Source of the DNA: Oscillospiraceae bacterium
GTDB taxonomy: Bacteria > Bacillota > Clostridia > Oscillospirales > Ruminococcaceae
Length of the DNA: 64,000 bases
Direction: 5' to 3'
NCBI GenBank assembly: GCA_015067145.1
Contig: SVNA01000002.1
Location: 1-64,000, forward strand
The position numbers and the translations under genes are program-made. Shown here piece after piece: positions 25,651 to 34,564 of the stretch. Position 1 is the first letter of the stretch; the number at the start of each line of letters is the position of its first letter. Under the pieces are notes generated by a model, which was given only the letters and a program-made list of their open reading frames with translations, had not been told where the DNA came from and made no database searches.

Positions 25651-25684
25651 AAAAATGGTATTGGCCAAAGCCAATACCATTTTT
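25651..25684 (-). terminator. terminator of the MATE gene
   Basis: AAAAATGGTATTGGC / GCCAATACCATTTTT, a perfect 15-base-pair stem with a CAAA loop; it also works in the plus direction as a second stop. Confidence 0.92.
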
Positions 25685-25724
25685 GTTATATTTTCCATAT
25701 ATTATACAATAAGTATATAAAGCA

Positions 25725-27080
25725 TTATCTTCTGATAACCTTGTTTACTCTCCATCTGCCGCTTGCAAGATAGATGAGGATGAGAACCACACTGCCTGCA
25801 GAGGCAACAGGTGCTCCGAGACCGATGCCGAACAGGCCAAGGCCGAAGAATGTGGAGAATATATATGCTGCAGGAATACGCAGGAACAAAGCGGAAACCA
25901 TGTTGCTGAGCATTGCAAAGCTTGTATGGCCTGCACCTGTGAACAGGCTTGTCACGCAGAATACAAACGGAACAAGGATATAGTCGAAGGCAAAGGCACG
26001 CATATACTGGATGCCGTAGGCTATCATATCAGGGTTGCGGTCGAACATAGCAAGAATCTGTGCCGGGAAAAGCTGTGCCACTGCAAAGATACATACACCG
26101 ATAACCCATGCGATGGATGTGCCGATTTTGCAGGTTTTGATTGCACGGTCCCATTTGTCTGCACCGATGTTCTGTGCACACATTGTGGAAACAGAAGCAC
26201 TCATTGCACTGGCAGGCATAATCGCAAAGCTGTTGAACTTGCCGACGATACCAACCGCTGCGGAGGCGTTTACACCGCCTGTAACGTTAACCAGTGTGGT
26301 GATAAACATAAAGGAAATGCTGGTAACACCGCTCTGGATTGCAGCCGGGGAACCGATTTTGAGAATCTTTGCAAGGTATGCTCTGTTGATTCTGAAGGAC
26401 GAGATACGGAAATCGAATACAAAATCCCTTGAACGCAGATAGATTATGCAGAGTATGACGCTTACTGCCTGGGAGAAAACTGTTGCGATTGCCGCACCCT
26501 TTGCACCCATACCGAAGCCTGCAACAAGCACAAGGTCAAGCACGATGTTTGTAACACAGGAGATGGAAACAAAGTAGAAGGGGCGTTTGGAGTCTCCCAT
26601 ACCCCTTAAAATAGCGGAGAATGCGTTGTATGCAAAGATAAACAGGATACCCGCAACGGTGATTACAAGATAATCCCTTGCCTCGCTGTAGCTTTCCTGC
26701 GGGGTTTCCAGCAGACGCAGAGACGGGTCGATAAGCATGAACATAATAAATGTGATGGCTATGCCGCCTACAAGCAGTGCTGTGATAAGGGTGGATATGG
26801 TTTCCTTTACACCCTCTTCATCGCGGGCACCCATATACTGTGACACCATAATTGTGCCGCCTGTACAGAAGCCCAGAACAAGCATTGTGAGAACGTGGGT
26901 GATCTGGCTGCCGATGTTTACCCCCGAAACTGCGGCTGTACCCGAAAAGTTACCCACTATAAGCATATCTGCAACGCTGTACAGACTCTGTACAAGGTTG
27001 GAGATGAGAAAAGGCACCGAAAAGCTGATAAGCTGCTTAGAAACGCTGCCTTCTGATAAATCTTTACCGAATTTTGACAT
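25725..27080 (-). CDS. MATE-family efflux transporter
   Basis: This 451-residue, twelve-segment membrane protein of the multidrug and toxin extrusion family exchanges cationic drugs or metabolites for Na+ or H+. The two bundled halves are visible as repeated segments, with SVADMLIVGNFSGTAAVSGVN near the N-terminus and the matching second-half segment NVTGGVNASAAVGIVGKF. The ATG at 27080 is chosen for its CACAAAGGAGTATT ribosome site; a 38-residue upstream extension runs into a repeat element. Monocistronic with its own terminator. Confidence 0.92.
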   Translation of the reverse strand: MSKFGKDLSEGSVSKQLISFSVPFLISNLVQSLYSVADMLIVGNFSGTAAVSGVNIGSQITHVLTMLVLGFCTGGTIMVSQYMGARDEEGVKETISTLITALLVGGIAITFIMFMLIDPSLRLLETPQESYSEARDYLVITVAGILFIFAYNAFSAILRGMGDSKRPFYFVSISCVTNIVLDLVLVAGFGMGAKGAAIATVFSQAVSVILCIIYLRSRDFVFDFRISSFRINRAYLAKILKIGSPAAIQSGVTSISFMFITTLVNVTGGVNASAAVGIVGKFNSFAIMPASAMSASVSTMCAQNIGADKWDRAIKTCKIGTSIAWVIGVCIFAVAQLFPAQILAMFDRNPDMIAYGIQYMRAFAFDYILVPFVFCVTSLFTGAGHTSFAMLSNMVSALFLRIPAAYIFSTFFGLGLFGIGLGAPVASAGSVVLILIYLASGRWRVNKVIRR

Positions 27081-27397
27081 AATACTCCTTTGTGCAGGGT
27101 ATTCCCTGCAGAATGTGATACTTCGTATGTCACTTTTGGCAGCAAAAGTGACCAAAACTGCCGCTGTTGGCATGCAGCGGACCCAGCCGGACAATGTACA
27201 AAATTGTCGCTGCTGGGTGGCACTTCCGCGTACATATCCGTACGCACCGTGCCTCCTGATTTGTGCAGACGGGGCGACAACTAATTATTAAAAATGAGAA
27301 GGGGCTCTGCCCCTTCATTCCACTGCCCCGATTGATATTCGAGGGCTTCCCCTCGAGCTCTCCCGTTGTTTTCAGCAACCTGATAACTCCGCAGCCT
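27081..27397. other. intergenic region occupied by a repeat element
   Basis: 317 bases between the MATE gene and the flavoprotein gene, more GC-rich than its surroundings and packed with inverted repeats. Most of it is copy A of a dispersed repeat (27120-27356). Several short reading frames cross it on both strands, but none has a ribosome site or a recognisable product. Confidence 0.7.
27120..27356 (-). repeat. dispersed intergenic repeat, copy A
   Basis: It begins with ACTTCGTATGTCACTTTTGG...CAAAAGTGACC (27120-27152), shared with copy B at 55986-56018 and copy C at 60060-60082. It continues with CCGCTG..TTG..ATGCAGCGGACCCA (27161-27184), matched on the opposite strand near 59948-59975, and ends in two hairpins: AAGGGGC TCT GCCCCTT (27299-27315) and TCGAGGG CTTC CCCTCGA (27339-27356). 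No coding content or terminal direct repeats were seen, so it may be a non-autonomous MITE-like or REP-like element. Confidence 0.6.
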
Positions 27398-28024
27398 TTA
27401 ACGGATAAAGTTTGTTCCTACACGTTTTTCGCCATAGAATGGATCCGGCACACCGTGGTGGAGGGCAGCTTCTTTGGATTTGATAAGCCATGCCATATTT
27501 TCACCAAGGGTACGCATAATCTGCAGGCCTTCAAGGTCCTGTTTAACCTCTTCAGGTGTGTTGCCGTGAACACCGTTCCAGTACTGTGAACCAACTATAT
27601 GCATTTTGGAGATGGAAAAATATTTGTTGAGACGGTCCAGTGCTGCTGTGTTGCCCATTCGGCGGCAGCTTGTTACTGCTGCTGCAAACTTGTTTGCAAA
27701 ACGGCCGCGGGAAGCGTAGAACAGTCTGTCCAGAAATGCACAGAGAGCACCGTTTGGACCTGCATAGTAAACAGGGCTGCCGATAACCACACCGTCGTAG
27801 TTTTCAAGGCTTTCCAGTGTTTCATTTACCTTGTCACTGAACACACATCTGCCGCTTTTACTGCAGCCGCCGCAGCCTGTGCAGCCGTGGATTGCCTCCT
27901 TGCCAAGATAGAGAAAATCTGTTTCTATGCCGTGGCTGTTAAGCTTGTCGCTTACCTCTTTAAGTGCTGTGTAGGTACAGCCGAACTGATTTGGGGAGCC
28001 GTTTATCATCAGAACTTTTTTCAT
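27398..28024 (-). CDS. flavodoxin-fold / iron-sulfur flavoprotein-like oxidoreductase
   Basis: This 208-residue NADPH-dependent FMN-reductase-family protein has the FMN-phosphate loop NGSPNQFGCT (9-18), GCTGCGGCSKSGRC (47-60) supplying a cysteine cluster like that of archaeal-type iron-sulfur flavoproteins, and GSPVYYAGPNG as the second flavin loop. Likely an FMN-dependent electron-transfer protein or quinone/azo reductase; the electron partners are unknown. Its ribosome site is AGGAGATAAAG. Alone between a repeat region and an ABC-importer operon terminator. Confidence 0.82.
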   Translation of the reverse strand: MKKVLMINGSPNQFGCTYTALKEVSDKLNSHGIETDFLYLGKEAIHGCTGCGGCSKSGRCVFSDKVNETLESLENYDGVVIGSPVYYAGPNGALCAFLDRLFYASRGRFANKFAAAVTSCRRMGNTAALDRLNKYFSISKMHIVGSQYWNGVHGNTPEEVKQDLEGLQIMRTLGENMAWLIKSKEAALHHGVPDPFYGEKRVGTNFIR

Positions 28025-28052
28025 ATCTTTATCTCCTCTTGTATTTCACTAA

Positions 28053-28092
28053 AAAAGATAGCTATCTGTGACAAAGCACATAGCTATCTTTT
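28053..28092 (-). terminator. terminator of the NMT1-type ABC operon
   Basis: Long stem AAAAGATAGCTAT...TGTG / CACATAGCTATCTTTT with a two-base bulge; T-runs on both ends allow bidirectional action. Confidence 0.85.
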
Positions 28093-28157
28093 ATATTTTA
28101 TACTTTATTTTGTTGTACGTCAACCATTGATATTGTTTTGACGTCCGAAAACAGCTG

Positions 28158-29147
28158 TTATTCTGCCTTTTCGGCGTAGCTGTTGTCTATTATCGCACTG
28201 AAGGGAACAACATCCTCTGCCCCGATTTCTCCCGCATTGCGTACTATGTCGATAATGCGGTTAAAGGCATCTTCCGTCATAACAGGTGTTGCACTGAAAG
28301 CATCTATATCTTTATATCTTTGCACAACCGTTTCGATAACTGCAATATCAGTTTCGGGGAAAGAGGGTGCGATTGCCGCTGCAATTTCCGCCGCGGATTT
28401 TTCCGATACAAACTTCTGCCCTTTTGCGATGGCATTTGTAAATTTCTGCAGCGTATCAGCATCAAAATTCTGCTGTGCAAAGTAGGTTGTGTAGGGCACT
28501 TCGCCACCTGCTTCTCCTACAGAGGCAAGAATGTAGCCTTTGTTCTGCATTTCGATATCTGTGGCGGATGGCTCGAACACCGTTACATAGTCTCCCTCGC
28601 CACTTAAAAATGCACCTGTCATGGCGTTGAACTGTATTGTGTCGTTGAAGAACACATCTCTGCCCACTTCAAGACCATTTTTATTGAGGGCGTAAAGCAA
28701 GGTCATATATGGCATACCGCCTTTTCTGCCGGGAAGAATGGTGCTGCCTTTGAGGGAAGCCCAGTCAAAATTCTCTGCGGGCTCTCTGCCGACGAGAAAG
28801 GAGCCGTCACACTTTGTAAGCTGTGCAAAAACCTTTGGGTAATCCTCCTTGCCCTGCAGATAAACATAGACACAAGCCTCTGCCCCTGCAAAGCCGATGT
28901 CTGCCGCCCCCGTGAGCACACTGGTCATAACCTTGTCGGCACCGCCTGCATTTACCAGCTCGATTTCAAGCCCTTCTTCTGCAAAGTAGCCCTCGTTGAT
29001 CGCCACATACTGTGCCGCATAGAATATAGAATGGGTAACCTCGCTGAGTACCAGCTTTTTCATGGGCTGTGCTTCCTTTTGGCCACATGCCGCAAATGAT
29101 GTGCACAGCAGAGCCGCAGATAAAATTACAGCTATTATTCTTTTCAT
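28158..29147 (-). CDS. ABC importer substrate-binding lipoprotein (NMT1/SsuA-like)
   Basis: This 329-residue lipoprotein has a signal peptide ending FAAC, with C21 as the lipidation site. The mature part has the NMT1/SsuA-type fold: EVTHSIFYAAQYVAINEGYFAEEGLEIELV, GAADIGFAGAEA and GRKGGMPYMTLLYAL. Relatives bind alkanesulfonates, taurine, nitrate or pyrimidine precursors of thiamine. No TPP riboswitch or sulfonate-metabolism gene is present to decide. Last gene of an ATPase-permease-binding-protein operon. Confidence 0.88.
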   Translation of the reverse strand: MKRIIAVILSAALLCTSFAACGQKEAQPMKKLVLSEVTHSIFYAAQYVAINEGYFAEEGLEIELVNAGGADKVMTSVLTGAADIGFAGAEACVYVYLQGKEDYPKVFAQLTKCDGSFLVGREPAENFDWASLKGSTILPGRKGGMPYMTLLYALNKNGLEVGRDVFFNDTIQFNAMTGAFLSGEGDYVTVFEPSATDIEMQNKGYILASVGEAGGEVPYTTYFAQQNFDADTLQKFTNAIAKGQKFVSEKSAAEIAAAIAPSFPETDIAVIETVVQRYKDIDAFSATPVMTEDAFNRIIDIVRNAGEIGAEDVVPFSAIIDNSYAEKAE

Positions 29148-29215
29148 AAAATAAATCTCCTTGTTGGTGTTGTATTTTGTACAGTGACTGCTGTTACCGC
29201 ATACCCTGCACTGTT

Positions 29216-30022
29216 TTAAGTGTCGTGATTTATCTTCTTTTCCACAATCTGACGGGCAAGGTTTACCACCCAGTACATCACAAAAGCAATAGCTCCCAGA
29301 ATTATCACGCTCATCATCACCAGATCCATTTTAAACACCTGACCGGCATAGACAATCAGATAGCCAAGGCCCGCTTTTGAAACGAGAAATTCCCCCGCAA
29401 TTACCCCCACAAGGCTGAGGCCGATGTTCACCTTGAGGCTCTGGAACAGTACAGGAATATTGTAGGGCAGCACCACCTTGGTGAAAATCTGTTTTTTATC
29501 CGCACCAAAGCTCTGCAAAGTGATAAGCAGCTTTTTATCGGTGGAGACAAAGCCGCCCGATAATTCCAGCACCGTGACGATAAGGCTGATTGCCACCGCC
29601 ATAACGATTATACTGCCTGCACCTGCCCCCGCCCATACAATGATAACGGGACCCAGAGCAATTTTGGGCAGACTGTTGAGGATGACCAGAAATGGTGCGG
29701 CAACGCTGTTTGCAAAAGGCGAAAACCACAGGCCGACAGCTATGAGCAGTCCCAGAATTACCCCTATGAGAAATCCCGTAACCGTTTCCAGCACTGTTAT
29801 CAGTATATGATAAAACAGATCCGACCGTGCCATAACGATGAACATGTCGGCAATGCGGCTGGGAGATGAAAAGATAAAGGGGTCAACACTGCCTGTTCTT
29901 GTTAAAAGTTCCCATATAAAAAGAAAGGCGGCAACTATAGACAGCTGCACCGACAGTACGGCAATTCTGCGGCGTTTTATGGCAAGAAGATATTCTTCTC
30001 TTGGAGAAAGTTTTTTCTTCAT
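29216..30022 (-). CDS. ABC importer permease (SsuC/TauC-like)
   Basis: This 268-residue permease has about six membrane helices and the cytoplasmic EAA-type loop (around TLQSFGADKKQIFTKVVLP) that docks on the ATPase. The ATG at 30022 is preferred: its A overlaps the ATPase stop codon (TAATG) and GAAGGAG lies eight bases upstream, a coupled start; a start six codons earlier is less well placed. Together with its neighbours it forms a nitrate/sulfonate/taurine/HMP-type importer. Confidence 0.88.
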   Translation of the reverse strand: MKKKLSPREEYLLAIKRRRIAVLSVQLSIVAAFLFIWELLTRTGSVDPFIFSSPSRIADMFIVMARSDLFYHILITVLETVTGFLIGVILGLLIAVGLWFSPFANSVAAPFLVILNSLPKIALGPVIIVWAGAGAGSIIVMAVAISLIVTVLELSGGFVSTDKKLLITLQSFGADKKQIFTKVVLPYNIPVLFQSLKVNIGLSLVGVIAGEFLVSKAGLGYLIVYAGQVFKMDLVMMSVIILGAIAFVMYWVVNLARQIVEKKINHDT

Positions 30023-30777
30023 TACGTCAGCTCCTTCCATATAGTATTGAAACAGGTCTGAAAACGGGGGTCGGTGCGTACCTGGGCCGGAGTGCGGGTA
30101 TCACCAAAATTTATATCCACCATCTTCTGTACAACAGCGGGCCGTTTTGACAGTACAATCACTTTGTCGGACATTGTTATTGCCTCGGGGATATCGTGGG
30201 TGACCATGACCAGCGTTTTGTTCTCTTTTCTGAGAATTTCGTACACATCTCCGCTAACCTTTACCCTCGTCTGATAGTCAAGGGCGGAGAAGGCTTCGTC
30301 CAGCAGCAGCAGCTGGGGTTTCAGACTCAGGGTACGGATAAGGGCAACCCGCTGCCGCATACCGCCGCTGAGCCGGTTGGGGTAGCTGTCTTTAAACTGC
30401 CACAGGTCGTATTTTTTCAGCAGCTGCTGTGCGTAATCTATATTTTCTTCTGTAAGCTTTTTCTGCACCTCAAGGCCCAGCAGCACATTTTTGTACACTG
30501 ACCGCCAGGGCAGCAGATTATCGGTCTGGAACATATAGCCTATCTTCTCTCTGCACAGGGATATGTCCTGTCCCTCAAGGGAAATGCTGCCTTTCTGCTG
30601 TTTTGCAAGGGCCGCAATGGCAGAAAGCAAAGTGCTTTTGCCGCAGCCCGACGGCCCCACGATGCTGACAAACTGACCTTTTTCCACAGAAAAGGAGACA
30701 TCCTTTACCGCCATTGTCTCCTCTGTGGGTGTCTGGTAAATCATCTGTATATTGTCAACCGATAGAAATCTGTTCAA
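30022..30777 (-). CDS. ABC importer ATPase (SsuB/TauB-like)
   Basis: This 251-residue ATPase has Walker A GPSGCGKST (about 41-49), the Q-loop FQTDNLLPW, signature LSGGMRQR and Walker B LLLLDEAFSALD, then the His switch THDIPEA. FQ.D.LLPW is typical of the nitrate/sulfonate/taurine ATPase family. The start is TTG with AGAAGGTG upstream. First gene of the three-gene importer operon; its stop overlaps the permease start by one base. Confidence 0.9.
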   Translation of the reverse strand: MNRFLSVDNIQMIYQTPTEETMAVKDVSFSVEKGQFVSIVGPSGCGKSTLLSAIAALAKQQKGSISLEGQDISLCREKIGYMFQTDNLLPWRSVYKNVLLGLEVQKKLTEENIDYAQQLLKKYDLWQFKDSYPNRLSGGMRQRVALIRTLSLKPQLLLLDEAFSALDYQTRVKVSGDVYEILRKENKTLVMVTHDIPEAITMSDKVIVLSKRPAVVQKMVDINFGDTRTPAQVRTDPRFQTCFNTIWKELT

Positions 30778-30841
30778 AATATCACCTTCTTTTGTTTTAT
30801 TTTATTTTGAAGAGAGGAATATTGTGATTTTGGGAAATAAA

Positions 30842-30863
30842 AAAGACAGCCGAAGCTGTCTTT
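30842..30863 (-). terminator. terminator of the MBOAT gene
   Basis: AAAGACAGC / GCTGTCTTT with a CGAA tetraloop, followed by T-rich sequence on the minus strand. Confidence 0.85.
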
Positions 30864-30899
30864 AAAGTTGATTTTATCTGTATCGAAAATCTGCCGCAA

Positions 30900-32411
30900 T
30901 CAGAAGTTTGCATAGATAAAGCTTGCGGATGCACCGTAGCCGCCGTTCTGCATGATAAAGCCTGCCAGAATGAGCATCACAAGTGCCCAGTAGCAGATAA
31001 GCCTTGCAGCCGGTCTGAGCTTGTCAAATGCGGTTGTAAGGCATTTGCCTTTCAGCTTAAACTGACGGTACCAGTCCATGTAAACGATGATTGCTGTTAC
31101 CAGAATGCTGTAGGCAATGTATGCATAGATAAGCAGCGGTGTTGCGTCAAAGCCTGTTGCGATTGCGTTGTACATATCAGATACAAACACAGCAGGTGAA
31201 AGGTTTGTAAAGAGATGACCGACATACCAGAATGCATCGCTTACAGTGTTTGCACGGAAGAAAATCTGGCTGAAGGTTACCAGAGTGAAAACCCCTGCCA
31301 CCTTTGCCCAGAACTTGAGAGGTTTTGGGCGTTTGTCCGCTTTACGCCAGTATTTGCGTTTTAAATCCTCGGCGGTGCGGTAGATTGCATGGAGCACACC
31401 CCATATGATGAATGTCCATGCACTGCCGTGCCACAGGCCGCTGGTGAGAAATACCAGCCAGATGCCTATGATGATTGGCGGATTTTCGAAGCCAAAACGT
31501 CTGATCGGATTTGTCCACACAAAAGGTGTAAAGATGTAGTCCTGAAACCATGAGGACAGGGAGATGTGCCATTTTGTCCAGAACTGGCTGAAACTGGTGG
31601 AAAAATAAGGTGTGGAGAAGTTGTCCACAATGTCAAAATCCAGCAGTTTTGCACAGCCGCGGGCGATGTCGGAATAGCCGGAAAAGTCTCCGTAAAGCTG
31701 AATGGAATAGGCAAATGCTGTAAAAATGAGCATAAGGCCTGAATATTCGGTCAGGTTGTTGTGCACCGCACCGATAAACATTGCAAGCACGTCGGCAACT
31801 GCAATCTTTTTGAAGAAACCGATCGCCATAAGCTGCAGGCCTGTACGCAGATTGCTGTAGTTAAAGCTATGCTCTTTATAAAACTGGGGCATAAGCTTTG
31901 CGGCACGGGAGATAGGGCCCGCCAGCACGTGGGGGAAGAAACCGATGAACAAAGCGTATGTAAGCAGGCTCTGCTCTGCCTTGATTTTTTTAAGGTAAAC
32001 GTCTGCCACATAGCCAACGCTCTGGAAGGTGAAGAAGCTGATACCTGTCACCATAAGTATGGAGAAACGTCTGAATTCTATATCCGCACCAAAGAGGTTT
32101 GCCAGTGCCACGATGTTTTCTGCAAAGAAGTTGCAGTATTTGAAGAACAGCAGCATGCCAAGGTTGACCGCCAGGGCAATGAGCAGTGCACGGGTGCGTG
32201 CCTTGCCCTCTTTTGTTTCGATTGCTTTTGCGGCAAAGAAGCTGACAAGGGTTGCAGCAGCAAGAAACGGCACAGCACGCAGATCAAAGCAGGCGTAGAA
32301 GTAGTAGCTTACTGCAAGGAGATATATTTTCTGGAATTTCTGCGGAACAGCGTAGTAAAGGATAACCGCTATTGGCAGAAATATCATAAAAGGAACCGAG
32401 TTGAATAACAT
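30900..32411 (-). CDS. MBOAT-family O-acyltransferase
   Basis: This 503-residue polytopic membrane enzyme resembles AlgI and DltB. Family hallmarks are the segment QFWTKWHISLSSWFQDYIFTP and the catalytic His in SGLWHG. Such proteins move acetyl groups, or D-alanine for DltB, across the membrane onto surface polymers. The usual SGNH/DltD/AlgJ partner and the dltA/dltC genes are not adjacent, so alginate-type O-acetylation of a surface glycan is more likely than D-alanylation (inference). Its ribosome site is GAGGTCAAT. Transcribed alone. Confidence 0.9.
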   Translation of the reverse strand: MLFNSVPFMIFLPIAVILYYAVPQKFQKIYLLAVSYYFYACFDLRAVPFLAAATLVSFFAAKAIETKEGKARTRALLIALAVNLGMLLFFKYCNFFAENIVALANLFGADIEFRRFSILMVTGISFFTFQSVGYVADVYLKKIKAEQSLLTYALFIGFFPHVLAGPISRAAKLMPQFYKEHSFNYSNLRTGLQLMAIGFFKKIAVADVLAMFIGAVHNNLTEYSGLMLIFTAFAYSIQLYGDFSGYSDIARGCAKLLDFDIVDNFSTPYFSTSFSQFWTKWHISLSSWFQDYIFTPFVWTNPIRRFGFENPPIIIGIWLVFLTSGLWHGSAWTFIIWGVLHAIYRTAEDLKRKYWRKADKRPKPLKFWAKVAGVFTLVTFSQIFFRANTVSDAFWYVGHLFTNLSPAVFVSDMYNAIATGFDATPLLIYAYIAYSILVTAIIVYMDWYRQFKLKGKCLTTAFDKLRPAARLICYWALVMLILAGFIMQNGGYGASASFIYANF

Positions 32412-32499
32412 AGATTGACCTCGTACATATTGTTTAATAAAAATACATTACATTTTATTGTAGCATTATTTTGTACAAAAGACAATATGAGACAAAACG

Positions 32500-32522
32500 A
32501 AAGGAGTGCCCTGCACTCCTTT
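32500..32522 (-). terminator. terminator of the rsmI-phosphodiesterase unit
   Basis: AAAGGAGTGC / GCACTCCTTT, a perfect ten-base-pair stem followed on the minus strand by TGTTTTGTC. Confidence 0.88.
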
Positions 32523-32526
32523 ATTG

Positions 32527-33009
32527 TTATATAATTTCACAGTTGTAGATATCGGGGTATCCGTCAGAGGTGTCCAGAATGCCGTAGCTTGGAATATAGT
32601 TTGTTGCGGCTTCCGGCTTTACGCTGCCCGGGCAGAAGATGTACAGCCCCTCCAGATATTCATAATACTGTCTGTGGGTGTGTCCGTACAGCACAATGTC
32701 TGCCCCCATACCTATTGCGGCACGGCGGATTGCCAGCTTGCTGGTTTTCACATCAAATCCGTCCCCGTGGGTGATAAGCACTTTGTAGCCGTCCAGCGTG
32801 AGAATATCCATGGACGGTGCCTTGCTGAACAGGTCGCAGTTACCCTTTACACAGATAAAGTTGCGGTCGGGATATTCCATTTTAGCCCTGTCTATATCGG
32901 ACAGCCCGTCCCCTAAAAATATAACGTCCTTTATTTCCTTTTCTGTTTCAAGTATAACGCTTAGCTCTGCGTAGTAGCCGTGGGTGTCGCTGATGATTAG
33001 CCATTTCAT
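32527..33009 (-). CDS. YfcE/MJ0936-type metallophosphodiesterase
   Basis: This 160-residue calcineurin-like phosphoesterase has the dimetal-site motifs DTHG (8-11), GDG(L)SD (33-38), GNCD (56-59), HGD (82-84) and GHTH (109-112). Members hydrolyse model phosphodiesters in the cytosol; physiological substrates are mostly unknown. The start lies six bases after the rsmI stop with GGGGG upstream, so it is co-transcribed with rsmI. Confidence 0.92.
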   Translation of the reverse strand: MKWLIISDTHGYYAELSVILETEKEIKDVIFLGDGLSDIDRAKMEYPDRNFICVKGNCDLFSKAPSMDILTLDGYKVLITHGDGFDVKTSKLAIRRAAIGMGADIVLYGHTHRQYYEYLEGLYIFCPGSVKPEAATNYIPSYGILDTSDGYPDIYNCEII

Positions 33010-33015
33010 AGGTTT

Positions 33016-33858
33016 TTACCCCCTGAGATTCTGTGCAGCTTTGTAAACTTCGCTTTTTGAGAATTTTGTTTTTGTACATGCCTGTTTTGCAGCCTCTTTG
33101 AGCGGAAGATTTTCGCTTTCCATTATTTCAATGCACCTTTCTGCCACCTGTTCCAAGGTCAGCTCAGCTTCTGCTGTTTCGAACACGCCCCCTGCAACGA
33201 TGAGCACAAACTCGCCTTTAGGGCTGTTTTCGGTGTAGAAATCCAGTGCCTGTCCCACTGTGGTAAGCCATATCTGCTCGTGAAGTTTGGTGAGCTCCCT
33301 TGCGATGGTCAGACTGCGGTCAGAACCAAAATATTCTTTAAAATCCTTTAGGGTGTTCAGCAGCTTGTGTGGTGCTTCGTAGAAAATCATTGTGCGGGTT
33401 TCGGTCTTCACCTGTTCCAGATGCTCCAGACGCTGTTTTTTTGCTGTGGAGAGGAAACCCTCGAAGCAGAAGCGGCCTGTGTTCTGTCCGCTGACAGAAA
33501 GGGCGGTGATTACGGCACTTGGACCTGTGACCGGGATAACACGGATGCCGTTGGCATGGGCCTGTTTTACCAGAATTTCACCAGGGTCGCTGATACAAGG
33601 GGTACCTGCATCGCTGCAGACAGCACAGCTTTCCCCTGCGAGAACACGGGAGATTATATATTCGCCTTTATCCTTCAGATTGTGCTCGTAGTAGCTTACC
33701 ATAGGTTTTTTAATGCCCATGTGGTTGAGCAGCTTTACGGTGACACGGGTATCCTCCGCTGCGATAAAGTCCGCATTTTCAAAAGCCTCCTGCATACGGG
33801 GGGTAAGGTCATTAAGGTTGCCGATTGGTGTGGCAACCACATATATAACACCAGCCAT
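33016..33858 (-). CDS. rsmI: 16S rRNA (cytidine-2'-O)-methyltransferase
   Basis: This 280-residue tetrapyrrole-methylase-fold enzyme 2'-O-methylates a cytidine in the decoding region of 16S rRNA. It shows the RsmI signatures VVATPIGNLNDLTPR (7-21), AAEDTR (33-38), SDAGTPCISDPG (about 82-93) and the VTGPSA loop. Normal length. It is the last conserved member of the block that in Bacillus runs darA-yaaR-holB-ricT-yabA-trmN-yazA-rsmI; here a ferredoxin gene lies between ricT and rsmI. Confidence 0.96.
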   Translation of the reverse strand: MAGVIYVVATPIGNLNDLTPRMQEAFENADFIAAEDTRVTVKLLNHMGIKKPMVSYYEHNLKDKGEYIISRVLAGESCAVCSDAGTPCISDPGEILVKQAHANGIRVIPVTGPSAVITALSVSGQNTGRFCFEGFLSTAKKQRLEHLEQVKTETRTMIFYEAPHKLLNTLKDFKEYFGSDRSLTIARELTKLHEQIWLTTVGQALDFYTENSPKGEFVLIVAGGVFETAEAELTLEQVAERCIEIMESENLPLKEAAKQACTKTKFSKSEVYKAAQNLRG

Positions 33859-34027
33859 AGTTTTACCTTTCAGAAATTATATTTTACAGGGAAACCGTGA
33901 TTTGAATAAATTTTCCCTTTTTGTGTTTAATTTGCTTTATTTTATTATAATACCATTTTCTGCGGCAGTTTACAATTATAAATAACCGCAGACGGATAAT
34001 TGACAGCTGTGCAGAAACCCGGCAAAA

Positions 34028-34056
34028 AAATATCTCCCCTGTTGGGGAGATATTTT
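34028..34056 (-). terminator. ferredoxin terminator
   Basis: AAATATCTCCCC / GGGGAGATATTT, a perfect 12-base-pair stem with a TGTT loop and flanking A/T-runs. Confidence 0.92.
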
Positions 34057-34085
34057 CTATCGATAATTTAATTATGTACTGATAA

Positions 34086-34253
34086 TTAGCCTTCGATTGC
34101 GTCTACTGGGCAGCCGCCTGCACATGCACCGCAGTCAATGCATGCGTCTGCATCGATAACGTATTTGCCTTCGCCAGCAGAGATAGCACCGATTGGACAT
34201 GTACCTTCACATGCACCACATTCGATACAAGCATCTGTAATTTTGTATGCCAT
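34086..34253 (-). CDS. 2[4Fe-4S] ferredoxin
   Basis: This short gene encodes 55 residues, MAYKITDACIECGACEGTCP and onward, with two Cx2Cx2Cx3CP clusters: C9, C12, C15, C19 and the mirrored C38, C41, C44, C48. The length and internal twofold repeat are those of clostridial ferredoxin, a low-potential electron carrier for hydrogenase, PFOR and similar enzymes. It has a strong ribosome site (AGGAGGATATTATT), its own promoter and its own terminator, so it is an independent, probably highly expressed unit placed between ricT and rsmI. Confidence 0.97.
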   Translation of the reverse strand: MAYKITDACIECGACEGTCPIGAISAGEGKYVIDADACIDCGACAGGCPVDAIEG

Positions 34254-34310
34254 AATAATATCCTCCTATAAAGTACGTACTTAGCCACATTTGCAGCTAA
34301 TTATGGATTT

Positions 34311-34339
34311 AATATAGCATATAACCAAAAATTTATCAA
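34311..34339 (-). promoter_or_regulatory. ferredoxin promoter
   Basis: On the minus strand TTGATA, a 17-base spacer, then TATATT, about 60 bases upstream of the ferredoxin start codon. Confidence 0.7.
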
Positions 34340-34517
34340 GCGTTTTCACTAATTTTTCTAAAGTTAGCTTGTGCTAATTGTCTAAATATGCAGCTAAAAC
34401 GTATTTAATTTGACATAATTGCTCATTTTTTAAGGTTTCAGTGCAGATTTCCATCAAAAAGCACTTTTATCTGTTTGCAATATTTTTTTGCAGAAACAGC
34501 ACTGTATGCATATAAAA

Positions 34518-34544
34518 ACGGAGACAAAAAATTTCTGTCTCCGT
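34518..34544 (-). terminator. terminator of the darA-holB-ricT operon
   Basis: ACGGAGACA / TGTCTCCGT stem followed on the minus strand by TTTTTATATGC, 20 bases after the ricT stop codon. Confidence 0.88.
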
Positions 34545-34564
34545 AAAACACCATTTCTAATATG

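Larger units (their letters stand above)
34254..34564. other. intergenic region between ferredoxin and ricT
   Basis: 311 bases: the ferredoxin leader and promoter at 34311-34339, AT-rich filler, and the ricT terminator at 34518-34544. No additional gene or structured RNA is apparent. Confidence 0.7.

Noticed and set aside
27090-27378. Several 60-107-codon frames in the spacer between the MATE and flavoprotein genes
   Set aside because: They cross inverted-repeat DNA on both strands, have no ribosome sites, and the same repeat occurs elsewhere without these frames.
34103-34288. A 61-codon minus-strand frame at the ferredoxin locus
   Set aside because: It is the wrong frame over the true 55-codon ferredoxin gene, which has the cysteine clusters and ribosome site.
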